A stretch of DNA of 64,000 nucleotides from Candidatus Nitrosotenuis aquarius (GTDB lineage Archaea > Thermoproteota > Nitrososphaeria > Nitrososphaerales > Nitrosopumilaceae): NCBI RefSeq assembly GCF_002787055.1, contig NZ_CP024808.1:124001-188000 (forward strand). The letters run 5' to 3'. Below are positions 39,156 to 47,255 of the stretch, one piece after another. Both the position numbers and the translations under genes were made by a program. The notes under the pieces were generated by a model. The model did not search any database, had not been told where the DNA came from, and was given only the letters and a program-made list of their open reading frames with translations. How positions within the stretch are numbered: the stretch's first letter is position 1; every line of letters begins with the position of its first letter.

Positions 39156-40347
39156 ATCTGATTCCTTTTAGATAATACACAACTGCTCCTGCAGCTGCTG
39201 CTCCAATTCCAACTAGGATTACAATTTCCTGCAGTCCGACACTTACTGGGATTGACAATGATTCTTTGCCGAACGTGATCTTCAAATCAGAACTATCTGC
39301 AGAAAACTCCTTGCCAAAAAGATACATTGCCTCTATTTTCTTGCCTGAATTGGAATTGAAGAACCATCCGCTTGTCTCTAGATCTGCTGGAACTGTCTGA
39401 TTGTTCTTGACTGTGGCACCAATCATACTTCCTGCAGCTGCCTGCGCAGATTCATCTTGCGGAAGTATTACGACCTGCACTATGGAATTTAGTGGAAAGA
39501 ATCCCACTTTGTAATAGTCTGATTTTTTGATTTCGTTTACCTTGAGGTATTTTAATGGTTCAACAGCTGTGATGCTTTGCGCTAGTCCTGGATAGTTCTC
39601 TGAGACTTTGAGCTGCATAACCGAGATTGGTCCCCTTGGCAGTATGGTAAATGTCATCCTCGAAGAGTCGTCTTTGGATAGTGTTTGTGCTATTTCATAA
39701 AATCCACCCATGCTTCTTATCTGGCTTGGAATCAGTGCGCTGGAGACTCGATTGAACATAAAGTCTGTGTTCTGAAATGACGCCGTATAGACTGCCGAGA
39801 CTACCCCCCTTCCAGAAACTTGGCCTTGCGTCTCTAGCGCTCGGTTTGCTTTATCGTCATAATGGATGAATGTAGAGTGGAATTCAGTATCTAGGCCGAA
39901 AAATTCGTTAATGTCGTCTATTATGGCATCGCCTGTCTGTCTTGCTTTTTGCTGCGCTGCTTGGATGCCTCCTTCACCCTCTTGGCGCTTGACGTTTACC
40001 AGTACGCAAATGTCGTCCTGCACTCCGAGGACACACTGGTTTTCATTTGTGATTACCACTGCGACAATGTCTGTGTTGTTTCGTATTTTTTGGTCTAATG
40101 CGGGCGGGATCTGAAATTCATGCAGGGATGTGGTTTGTAATGACACTGAGGCCGTAACATTGTTTGACATTCTCTGATCGACTAGGATGGTTGCCGTCTC
40201 GTGAAACGTGGCAAGCCTTGGCTCTTCTGCAAACACACTCACAGTAAATCCTAGGACAAAAACCAGGCCAAGTATTGCAAAAACACGGTACACAAAGTTG
40301 GCAGAACTAATTTTTACTATTAACTTTGCGTAAGAATCAGCCATCAC
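39148..40347 (-). CDS. Surface-exposed membrane protein anchored at both ends, 399 aa
   Basis: An uncharacterised protein with an N-terminal hydrophobic segment (VYRVFAILGLVFVLGFTVSVFA, about 19-40, signal or anchor), a large beta-rich outside region (about 42-365), and a C-terminal helix (EIVILVGIGAAAAGAVVYYL) with a short basic tail (KGIRSK). There is one cysteine pair in the outer region (NQCVLGVQDDICVLV). The function is unknown, possibly cell-envelope related. The start may be GTG at 40347 or ATG at 40344. Confidence 0.65.
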   Translation of the reverse strand: MMADSYAKLIVKISSANFVYRVFAILGLVFVLGFTVSVFAEEPRLATFHETATILVDQRMSNNVTASVSLQTTSLHEFQIPPALDQKIRNNTDIVAVVITNENQCVLGVQDDICVLVNVKRQEGEGGIQAAQQKARQTGDAIIDDINEFFGLDTEFHSTFIHYDDKANRALETQGQVSGRGVVSAVYTASFQNTDFMFNRVSSALIPSQIRSMGGFYEIAQTLSKDDSSRMTFTILPRGPISVMQLKVSENYPGLAQSITAVEPLKYLKVNEIKKSDYYKVGFFPLNSIVQVVILPQDESAQAAAGSMIGATVKNNQTVPADLETSGWFFNSNSGKKIEAMYLFGKEFSADSSDLKITFGKESLSIPVSVGLQEIVILVGIGAAAAGAVVYYLKGIRSK

Positions 40348-40408
40348 TGAATCAAAGGTTTAAATCCAAATGGCTCAGAACACATCTTGACATCGATTCA
40401 AACCGTTC

Positions 40409-40462
40409 GGGGAACAAAAAATTCCGTGGACTGGCAGCCAGTGCGTAAAGGCTGTCAGCCCC
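40409..40462. other. Stable GC-rich hairpin (terminator of the M3 peptidase gene or sRNA)
   Basis: CTGGCAGCC (40431-40439) and GGCTGTCAG (40450-40458) form a 9-bp stem with one G-U pair. It is enclosed by GGGG (40409-40412) and CCCC (40459-40462). On the minus strand the stem is followed by TTTTTT (complement of 40415-40420), as in an intrinsic terminator of the peptidase gene. On the plus strand TTTAAA near 40360 lies about 25 bases before the segment. Confidence 0.5.
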
Positions 40463-40470
40463 ATTTTCAC

Positions 40471-42249
40471 TTACAATAAAACCAGTTCTTTTACCTGAGA
40501 TTTGATGTAATCAAAGCCATCCTGCCAGAACTTGGCAGATGAAATGTTGATTCCATATTCATCTAGCAGGGTCTCTGGCTTTTTAGAGCCGCCGGCAGCT
40601 AGGATCTCTAGGTATGTCTTCTCAAACGATCTTCCTTCCCTCTGATACATTTGGAACAGCGACAGCGACAGCAGATTTCCAAATGAATATGCGTAGCAGT
40701 AAAACGGCGTGTGGAAAAAATGAGGAATGCAGGACCACTCAAGCGCAAAATCCTCTGATATCTCTATGGAATTGGCAAACTGGGTCTTCAGGTTCCCAAG
40801 ATATGTCTTGGATAACTCTTCTATTGTCGTGCCACTGGCAATTTGCTTGTGTGCGTCGATCTCAAATATTGTAAAGAAAGCTTGGCGCATCACGGTAGCA
40901 TAAATGTCGTCTATTTTTTCTGACAGAATAGCGGCTTTTTCGGTGTCCGTCATCTGGTCTGAAATGTTATCGTATAGAAGCAATTCAGAAAATGTCGATG
41001 CTGTTTCTGCCAATGGGAGTGGGGCCTCTGAGACTAGGATGGATTGCTTTGATGCTGCCTGGCTATGCACTGCATGGCCAAGCTCGTGTGCCAAGGTGAA
41101 TACGTCCTTTGATTTTCCTGCATAGTTTACCAAAACATATGGGGTCAACTTTGGCGATACTGTGCTGCAAAATGCACCGTCCCGCTTGCCTGGCCTTATC
41201 TGAGAATCAATATGGCTTTGCGCAAATACTTTATTTGCATACTCTGACAGCGTGGGACTGAACTTGTTCAGAGACTCTAGGACCAGTTTTATTGCCTTGT
41301 CGTAGGTGTAGTCCTTTTCTTTGAATTTTTTTGCGCTTGGCGCATACAGGTCGTATCTTCTGAGCTTTTTGAGGCCCAGAGACCTTGCCTTGAACTCAAA
41401 AAACTCGTAAAACACACTAGAGTTCTTCTTGCAGACATCAAGCAACACCTGGACGGTTTTGTCATCGACATCATTTCCGATATTTCTAATCGAAATCGGG
41501 GAGGTGTATTTTCTGATTTCAATTCCTTCGTCTTTCCAGTTTAGGACCAGATTCTGGTAGATTTCGCCTAGCACTCCCTTGTTTGCATTGAACTTGCCTA
41601 GGAGCGTCTGATATGCTGTCTTTCTCAAGCTTGGATTGGTACTGCGTACAAGAACACTCAGCTGCTCTCGAGTAAGTTTTTTCTTTTTGCCGTTAATTGT
41701 TATGATGTACTCAAACGCATTTGTTATCTTGTCGTATAATTTTACAAGTGCTGTCGAGCCGGTAACATCAAGGGTGTTGATTATTTTTTCTTCCTGCTCT
41801 GAGAGGGAATATTTTGCCAAGAGTCGCTTGTGTCTTAGGAATTGTGATAGGTTTCCTGCGTCCTTGATTAGTCTGTTTGCATTTTTCTCGTCGATTTTGC
41901 GCTTCCACCACAAGTCAAAAAATAATGTCTTGTTTTCGATTTCAGAGCCAAGCTTGGACATTTTTGTCAGCAGTGTGGTGGCCTCATCTGACTGGGTGTC
42001 TGATGAATACAATAACGATGCATAGCCGCCTAGTCTACTTGCATCCTCTGTCAGATCTTCTATGTTGTGTATGATTCCAAAGAACTCTTTTGATGAAATG
42101 GAAGGCCTAAGCTTTGACTTTATTTTCTCAAAATTCTTGACTTTGGCTTCTAGCCTTGTTACCTGTTTTGCAAATTCTGGGCTTTTGTGGTCTGGTGCTA
42201 ATTCGGATAATTTCCACGTGCTTTGTTTATGCATCAGACTGGTCTGCAT
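40471..42249 (-). CDS. pepF: M3 family oligoendopeptidase F
   Basis: A 592-residue cytosolic zinc oligopeptidase. The active site H388-E389-L-G-H392 (TLAHELGHAVHSQ) and the downstream third-ligand segment LPLAETASTFSELL are intact. The protein is otherwise helical, as for M3 enzymes, which degrade short peptides inside a deep channel. It ends next to the strong hairpin at 40409-40462. Its divergent neighbour is tRNA-Val. Confidence 0.94.
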   Translation of the reverse strand: MQTSLMHKQSTWKLSELAPDHKSPEFAKQVTRLEAKVKNFEKIKSKLRPSISSKEFFGIIHNIEDLTEDASRLGGYASLLYSSDTQSDEATTLLTKMSKLGSEIENKTLFFDLWWKRKIDEKNANRLIKDAGNLSQFLRHKRLLAKYSLSEQEEKIINTLDVTGSTALVKLYDKITNAFEYIITINGKKKKLTREQLSVLVRSTNPSLRKTAYQTLLGKFNANKGVLGEIYQNLVLNWKDEGIEIRKYTSPISIRNIGNDVDDKTVQVLLDVCKKNSSVFYEFFEFKARSLGLKKLRRYDLYAPSAKKFKEKDYTYDKAIKLVLESLNKFSPTLSEYANKVFAQSHIDSQIRPGKRDGAFCSTVSPKLTPYVLVNYAGKSKDVFTLAHELGHAVHSQAASKQSILVSEAPLPLAETASTFSELLLYDNISDQMTDTEKAAILSEKIDDIYATVMRQAFFTIFEIDAHKQIASGTTIEELSKTYLGNLKTQFANSIEISEDFALEWSCIPHFFHTPFYCYAYSFGNLLSLSLFQMYQREGRSFEKTYLEILAAGGSKKPETLLDEYGINISSAKFWQDGFDYIKSQVKELVLL

Positions 42250-42306
42250 TTTTTCCTCTATATGACTATTCTAACGACTAAATAGCGCAGAAATTTGTCC
42301 ATAGTT

Positions 42307-42402
42307 GGACCGGTTGTCTAGTTGGTTAGGATGACGCACTCACACTGCGTAAGGATTGTTGCAATCCCGCAAAGGTCGTGGGTTCGAATCCCACCCGGTC
42401 CA
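42307..42402 (+). tRNA. tRNA-Val(CAC) with a noncanonical intron of about 21 nt
   Basis: Acceptor arms GGACCGG/CCGGTCC, D-stem GTCT/GGAT, anticodon stem ACGCA/TGCGT around CTCACAC (anticodon CAC), and T-arm GTGGG-TTCGAAT-CCCAC. The unspliced gene is 96 bases. About 21 surplus bases lie between the anticodon stem and the variable loop (about 42354-42374) and contain the hairpin GGATTG-TTG-CAATCC, with TGCG and CGCA pairing outside. This fits a relaxed bulge-helix-bulge site at about position 43/44, away from the usual 37/38. Confidence 0.9.
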
Positions 42403-42449
42403 CTCTTATTGTATTATTATATGATAGTAAAGTAGTACCTTCGCTAATT

Positions 42450-42472
42450 TGTTTGTATTATGTGTACAAACA
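42450..42472. promoter_or_regulatory. 8-bp inverted repeat at the response regulator promoter
   Basis: TGTTTGTA-7 nt-TACAAACA is perfect and ends 4 bases before the TATA-like GTTTAATC (42477-42484). That placement suits an operator at the TFB-recognition element. Confidence 0.5.
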
Positions 42473-42476
42473 GGCA

Positions 42477-42484
42477 GTTTAATC
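42477..42484 (+). promoter_or_regulatory. TATA box of the response regulator at 42504
   Basis: GTTTAATC is centred 24 bases upstream of the GTG start, giving a leaderless transcript. Confidence 0.5.
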
Positions 42485-42503
42485 TCACAATGTCACACAC
42501 TTT

Positions 42504-42869
42504 GTGTTGATTCGAGCAATCATAATAGATGATGAAACCGATAGTGCGGAAGTTTTTGCCGAATTCCTCAAACTCAAAGACATCGATGTTGCGGGTCTTG
42601 GCAAAAACGGCAAGGAAGGCGTAGAATTGTACAAAAAACACAAGCCAGACGTGGTGTTTTTGGACCTTGTAATGCCACAATATGACGGGTTTTACGCACT
42701 AGAGGAAATCAAAAAGATAAACGCAGATGCACGAGTCATAATAATTACCGCATTTCTGACTGACCTGATGAGAAAAAGACTGGATAATTTTGGCGTCGAA
42801 GATGTTTTTGAAAAACCATATTCGGTCAAGGAAATCGCAAACACACTAAAAGAAAAAATTACTACCTAG
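42504..42869 (+). CDS. Stand-alone receiver-domain response regulator
   Basis: A 121-residue CheY-like protein with no output domain. Acidic pocket D9/D10, phospho-acceptor D54 (VVFLDLVMP), T82 and K104 (VFEKPY) are all present, so it should be phosphorylated by a histidine kinase. It starts at GTG (or the next TTG). It lies about 4.7 kb upstream of the membrane kinase at 47256. The soluble kinase at 2801 is another possible partner. Its target is unknown. Confidence 0.92.
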   Translation: MLIRAIIIDDETDSAEVFAEFLKLKDIDVAGLGKNGKEGVELYKKHKPDVVFLDLVMPQYDGFYALEEIKKINADARVIIITAFLTDLMRKRLDNFGVEDVFEKPYSVKEIANTLKEKITT

Positions 42870-42926
42870 GAACTGTCGGCAGATCATGCCAATACATAAA
42901 AAACACAACAAGACAACAAAATCTAG

Positions 42927-43994
42927 TTGAGAGCGCTAGTCTATGACAATTATTGTGTAAATGATGACTATGCATCTGTTTTGCAAATCAAAGACATTCC
43001 AGAACCCGCCCCAAAACCAAACGAAGTTGTATTTCGAGTGCGAGCAGCTGCTCTGAACTATGATGATATCTGGGGAATGAGGGGGGTGCCACTCAAAGTC
43101 CCACTACCGCACATCTCTGGCTCTGATGCGGCAGGCGACGTCATTGCAATAGGTGATGACGTGACTGGCATCAAGATTGGCGACAGAATTGTTTCGCATG
43201 GAAACATGTCGTGCCGACTGTGCAAGAACTGCACCTCTGGGCGAGAGTTTGACTGTAAAAAACGCAAGGTCTGGGGATTTGAGACAGGCCCACTCTGGGG
43301 TGGCTACTGCGAGGTCACGCACTTGCCAGAAGTAAATGCGGTGAAAATACCTGACGGTGTATCGTATGAGGAGGCGGCTGCCTGCTCCATGACACTTATG
43401 ACTGCGTGGCACATGCTTGTGGGCCGTGCACAAATCAAGCCCGGACAGCTGGTCTTGGTAATGGGTGGTGGCTCTGGCATGGGAATATTTGGAATTCAGA
43501 TAGCAAAGATGTATGGTTGCACTGTGATTGCAACTGCGTCTGGCGACAAGCTGGAAAAATGCTTGCAATTGGGGGCAGACTATGCGGTGGACCACAGAAA
43601 AGAAGACTGGCACAAGCAGGTATTTGCAATATCCAAGGAATTTGCAAAAACAAAGGACGGGATTCCGGGAATTGATGTGATCTTTGAGCACATTGGAGGC
43701 TTGCACTGGAACAAGGAGCTAACCCTGCTAAAGTATGGTGCAACACTTGTTACAACAGGTGCCACTACTGGCTATGACGTGATAACTGATCTGAGACACA
43801 TTTTCTTCAAGGGCACAAACATTTTGGGCTCTACTTTGGCCACCAAGTCCGAGCTGGAAGATGCGCTATATTGGGTATCAAAGGGAAAAATAAGGCCGGT
43901 AATTGACTCTGTGTACACAATAGATAATGCGGCAGAGGCCCACACAAAAATGCTAAGGGGAAATCTCTTTGGCAAAATCATAATGAAACCATGA
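42927..43994 (+). CDS. MDR-family zinc-type dehydrogenase/reductase
   Basis: A 355-residue medium-chain dehydrogenase. It has a GroES-like fold (about 1-150) with a structural-zinc-type lobe (CRLCKNCTSGREFDC) and a Rossmann domain with GGGSGMGIFGIQIA. The usual catalytic-zinc Cys and GHE are absent: the segments read LNYDDIWG and SGSDAAGD. It therefore looks more like the quinone/enoyl reductase or crotonyl-CoA-reductase branch. Translational coupling (ATGA) to the aldo/keto reductase suggests a shared pathway. The substrate is not known. Confidence 0.85.
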   Translation: MRALVYDNYCVNDDYASVLQIKDIPEPAPKPNEVVFRVRAAALNYDDIWGMRGVPLKVPLPHISGSDAAGDVIAIGDDVTGIKIGDRIVSHGNMSCRLCKNCTSGREFDCKKRKVWGFETGPLWGGYCEVTHLPEVNAVKIPDGVSYEEAAACSMTLMTAWHMLVGRAQIKPGQLVLVMGGGSGMGIFGIQIAKMYGCTVIATASGDKLEKCLQLGADYAVDHRKEDWHKQVFAISKEFAKTKDGIPGIDVIFEHIGGLHWNKELTLLKYGATLVTTGATTGYDVITDLRHIFFKGTNILGSTLATKSELEDALYWVSKGKIRPVIDSVYTIDNAAEAHTKMLRGNLFGKIIMKP

Positions 43995-44989
43995 TAGAAA
44001 CCGCAACACTTGGCTCGGACCTGAAAATCTGCAGAATAATAAACGGAATGTGGCAGGTATCTGGCGGCCACGGACACATCACACCACAAAAGGCCATATC
44101 TGAAATGGATCTGTATCACAAAGCCGGCCTGACAAGCTGGGACATGGCAGATATCTACGGCCCCGCAGAAGGGTTTTTTGGAAAATTTAGGCAAAACTTG
44201 GAAAAATCCGGGCATGATTTGAGTGGCTTGGTTGGGCTGACCAAGTTTGTTCCAAATCCTGTACCAATGAACAGAACCATCGTGGAGCGCGCAATTAAAA
44301 ACTCGATTCTGCACATGAATGTTTCATCGTTGGATCTAGTCCAGTTTCACTGGTGGGATTATGACGATCCAAGGTATTTTGATGCGTTATACCACTTGAC
44401 GGCACTCCGCGATGAGGGAAAAATAAAACACATCGGCCTGACAAACTTTGACACCATCCGAATGCAGATGATGCTGGACAAGGGGTTTGTCATAGTATCA
44501 AACCAGGTGCAATATTCCATAATTGACCAGAGGCCCCAAATGGAAATGGAAGAATTCTGCAAAAAACACAACATCCATCTTTTGGCGTATGGGACGCTGG
44601 GAGGTGGATTGCTATCTGAGCGATTCCTTGGTTCTGATGATCCGACAAGAATTGATCTGAACACATACTCGCTACAAAAATACCACAACATGATTGATGC
44701 ATGGGGAGGCTGGACACTATTCCAAAAGCTACTGCACACACTGGACAAAATAGCAAAAAAACATCACACCTCAATACCGAATGTAGCAACAAGGTTCATT
44801 CTGGACAAGCCACAAGTCGCAGGAGTGATTATTGGCGCAAGACTAGGAATAGCGCAACACATTGAGCAAAACAAGCAAACGTTTTCACTCAATCTTGACT
44901 CTGATGATTATTCTGCAATACAAGAAATAACATCTCAGGCAAATGACCTGTTTGATGTAATTGGGGATTGCGGCTCTGAGTATCGCTAG
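43991..44989 (+). CDS. Aldo/keto reductase
   Basis: A 332-residue TIM-barrel oxidoreductase of the AKR family. The Asp of WDMADIYG (Tyr at Y-G) and the His in VQFHWWDYDD correspond to catalytic positions. GVIIGARLG and the C-terminal DVIGDCGSEYR follow the NADP-binding layout. It begins 4 bases before the end of the MDR gene (ATGA overlap), so the two are cotranscribed. The substrate is unknown, and it converges on the MCP gene with no gap. Confidence 0.9.
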   Translation: MIETATLGSDLKICRIINGMWQVSGGHGHITPQKAISEMDLYHKAGLTSWDMADIYGPAEGFFGKFRQNLEKSGHDLSGLVGLTKFVPNPVPMNRTIVERAIKNSILHMNVSSLDLVQFHWWDYDDPRYFDALYHLTALRDEGKIKHIGLTNFDTIRMQMMLDKGFVIVSNQVQYSIIDQRPQMEMEEFCKKHNIHLLAYGTLGGGLLSERFLGSDDPTRIDLNTYSLQKYHNMIDAWGGWTLFQKLLHTLDKIAKKHHTSIPNVATRFILDKPQVAGVIIGARLGIAQHIEQNKQTFSLNLDSDDYSAIQEITSQANDLFDVIGDCGSEYR

Positions 44990-47047
44990 TTATTTTTTGA
45001 GGCTTATTTTGGCAAGAATAGATTTCTTCTCTGGCTCGGCATTTTGGGTTGATTCTAGCGAGAATTTGGCCAGCGTTGCCTGGAGCTGTGATGCCAGCTC
45101 GGCCAGCTGTGTTGAGGCCGTGGCTATTTCATGTGTCTGAGCAGTCTGTTCTTCTACTGCAGCCGATGCTTCCTCAGTAGATGCTGCATTTTCCTCGGAT
45201 ACAGCTGCAATGTCTACTGCATCCGCTGAAATGCTAGCTACTTTGTTTGCTTGTTCATGGGCAAAATCAGCTAATTGTTTGACATTTTCAGAGACATTTT
45301 TGATGTTTGTCGCAATTTCATGCAGCGTTTTTAGTGACGAATCAATTACCATTTTGCCTTGGTTTACTTCATTTGAGCTCGTCTCGATCTCTTCTACTAC
45401 CTCTTGCGCATATTCGTGAATTTGTTTTAACTTGGTGTCTATTTCATCAGACGATTGTGCAGAGCTTTCTGCCAAATGTCGAACTTCATCGGCGACTACT
45501 GCAAATCCACGGCCTGCCTCTCCGGCACGAGCTGCCTCTATTGCGGCATTTAGAGCCAAAAGATTTGTCTGATCGGCTATTTCTCGAATCACTTGCAGTG
45601 CAGCAGTGATTTCGTTTGTCTTTTCTGCTAACTTGTGGACCTTTTTTGCAGAATCGTTTGTTACTTCGATAATCTTGTTCATGCGCTCATTTGCTTCGCC
45701 TGCAGCTTCTGCTCCACGCTCTGATAGTGTGCCTACCTGAATTGATATCTCTGCAGATTCTTTGGCACTAGATGACAACTCGTTCATTGATTTTGTGAGT
45801 TCTTCCACAGTTTGCTTTGATTTTTCAATTCGCTGCGCCTGGGTTTGTGATCCTCGTGAAATTTGGTCTACTGTGGTTGCTATTTGCTGCACTGAGGAGT
45901 TTAGCTGGGTTCCAGATGCGGAGAGTTGTTGCGCATTTGCATATACTGACTGGGATGCATTTTGCATTTCTGATAGGACCCCTCTGAGCTTGTCAACCAT
46001 TTGTTTTTCTGAGTTTAGCAGCGTGCCTATTTCGTCCTTGGATTTTGAGGCTGGAACTACTACTCCGAGATTGCCCTCGCTTATTTTCCTTGCAACCTGT
46101 GCGGCATTGTGGATTGGATGAGATATTGATCTTGATATGAAAAATGCAAATACGCCTACGGCGCCAACTACGATTCCGCCTGTAATTATGTACATGTTTT
46201 GCAATGAAATTATGGGTATCATGATCTCTGCCACATCAAACTCTGCAATCAAAACATAGCCTAATTCTGGTTCACACTTTGATGCACCAAAAATTGGCAC
46301 ATTTCTATAATCCGGATAAATGGATGCTGAAATGTCTTTGCTATTATTGATGCATTCTTGGACTGGTAGAGTGTCCACAATTTGCTTGAATTCTAATCCT
46401 TCTGTAAATCTTGAAGGCGTGATCATCGTTTTATCAAAATTTACCATATATGTCTCGCCAGTATTGCCAAGGCCGTCCCTGTCTAGAACAACTTTGTCCA
46501 AAATTGGAATTCCCGTCTGAGCAATTATTACACCGATTTTTTGATTATTCGAATCAATGATTGGCACTGCAGTGATTGCAATTCTCTTTCCGTCTTCTTG
46601 TGTATATTCGCGATGTGGATTTTCTAATCCTTTTTGGAATAACCTGTTTGCAGAATAATCCGAATTAATCAATGATGAATCTTGTGCATAAATTACCTGG
46701 CCACTTGCAGACATTATCTTGAAGTTTTGATATCCATCCTGTCCGCCAGTGATTTGCTTCGTGTTTTCAAAAATCTCTTGCAGAGATTCTGTATTGCCGG
46801 ATTCTATAGAGTCAATTACTTGTGGCATCTTTGCTACTTGGGTTAATTGTTGAATTCTAAACGAGTTCAACTGCTCTAGTGTTTTTGCCCTGTCATTGGC
46901 AAGTGTTTTTAGCTGATCAAATGAGCGTTGCTCTAGGGATTCCTGAGAAATTGAAAAACTAACAAGTGATATTGTTACCAGCGGAATGGTTGCAACCAAA
47001 ACAAAAAGACACACAAGCTTTGCATTCAGTGAGCCTAGTAATTTCAT
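44990..47047 (-). CDS. Methyl-accepting chemotaxis protein with extracellular Cache domain
   Basis: A 685-residue chemoreceptor. TM1 (about 8-30) and TM2 (about 290-312) flank a Cache-like sensor. HAMP follows, then a long coiled-coil signalling domain with the hairpin tip [34 protein letters not shown] near residue 490. I start at the ATG at 47047 ([10 protein letters not shown]): the TATA-like CTATAATTA is about 25 bases upstream, and the open frame to 47137 adds a non-family tail. No cheA, cheW or flagellar gene is in view. Confidence 0.93.
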   Translation of the reverse strand: MKLLGSLNAKLVCLFVLVATIPLVTISLVSFSISQESLEQRSFDQLKTLANDRAKTLEQLNSFRIQQLTQVAKMPQVIDSIESGNTESLQEIFENTKQITGGQDGYQNFKIMSASGQVIYAQDSSLINSDYSANRLFQKGLENPHREYTQEDGKRIAITAVPIIDSNNQKIGVIIAQTGIPILDKVVLDRDGLGNTGETYMVNFDKTMITPSRFTEGLEFKQIVDTLPVQECINNSKDISASIYPDYRNVPIFGASKCEPELGYVLIAEFDVAEIMIPIISLQNMYIITGGIVVGAVGVFAFFISRSISHPIHNAAQVARKISEGNLGVVVPASKSKDEIGTLLNSEKQMVDKLRGVLSEMQNASQSVYANAQQLSASGTQLNSSVQQIATTVDQISRGSQTQAQRIEKSKQTVEELTKSMNELSSSAKESAEISIQVGTLSERGAEAAGEANERMNKIIEVTNDSAKKVHKLAEKTNEITAALQVIREIADQTNLLALNAAIEAARAGEAGRGFAVVADEVRHLAESSAQSSDEIDTKLKQIHEYAQEVVEEIETSSNEVNQGKMVIDSSLKTLHEIATNIKNVSENVKQLADFAHEQANKVASISADAVDIAAVSEENAASTEEASAAVEEQTAQTHEIATASTQLAELASQLQATLAKFSLESTQNAEPEKKSILAKISLKK

Positions 47048-47176
47048 GAATTCATGTAGGTATGTGTAATTATAGGCTGATGTGTGTCTGTCTAGAACAA
47101 TTTTGCCAAACAAAGTATGACGATAATACTTCATCACTTCTTATCCTCATACACAATTTTACCGCCTCGTTCCTAG

Positions 47177-47195
47177 CAATGTAAATACTACATTG
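47177..47195. promoter_or_regulatory. 7-bp inverted repeat between divergent MCP and histidine kinase genes
   Basis: CAATGTA-5 nt-TACATTG is a perfect dyad in the 208-base gap between the divergent MCP and histidine kinase genes. It could coordinate both. Confidence 0.4.
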
Positions 47196-47255
47196 ACAAA
47201 TTGCTTACTTTTGTTTATCATGCATTTTAAAATCAAAACCAAATAGACTCAATCT

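Noticed and set aside
40388-40470. Possible tRNA or tRNA fragment in the GC-rich gap
   Set aside because: There is no acceptor stem, anticodon arm or GTTCGAATC T-loop in proper register; the hairpin explanation fits better.
43104-43706. 200-codon minus-strand frame within the MDR gene
   Set aside because: It is shadow coding opposite a clear dehydrogenase; no motif or promoter.
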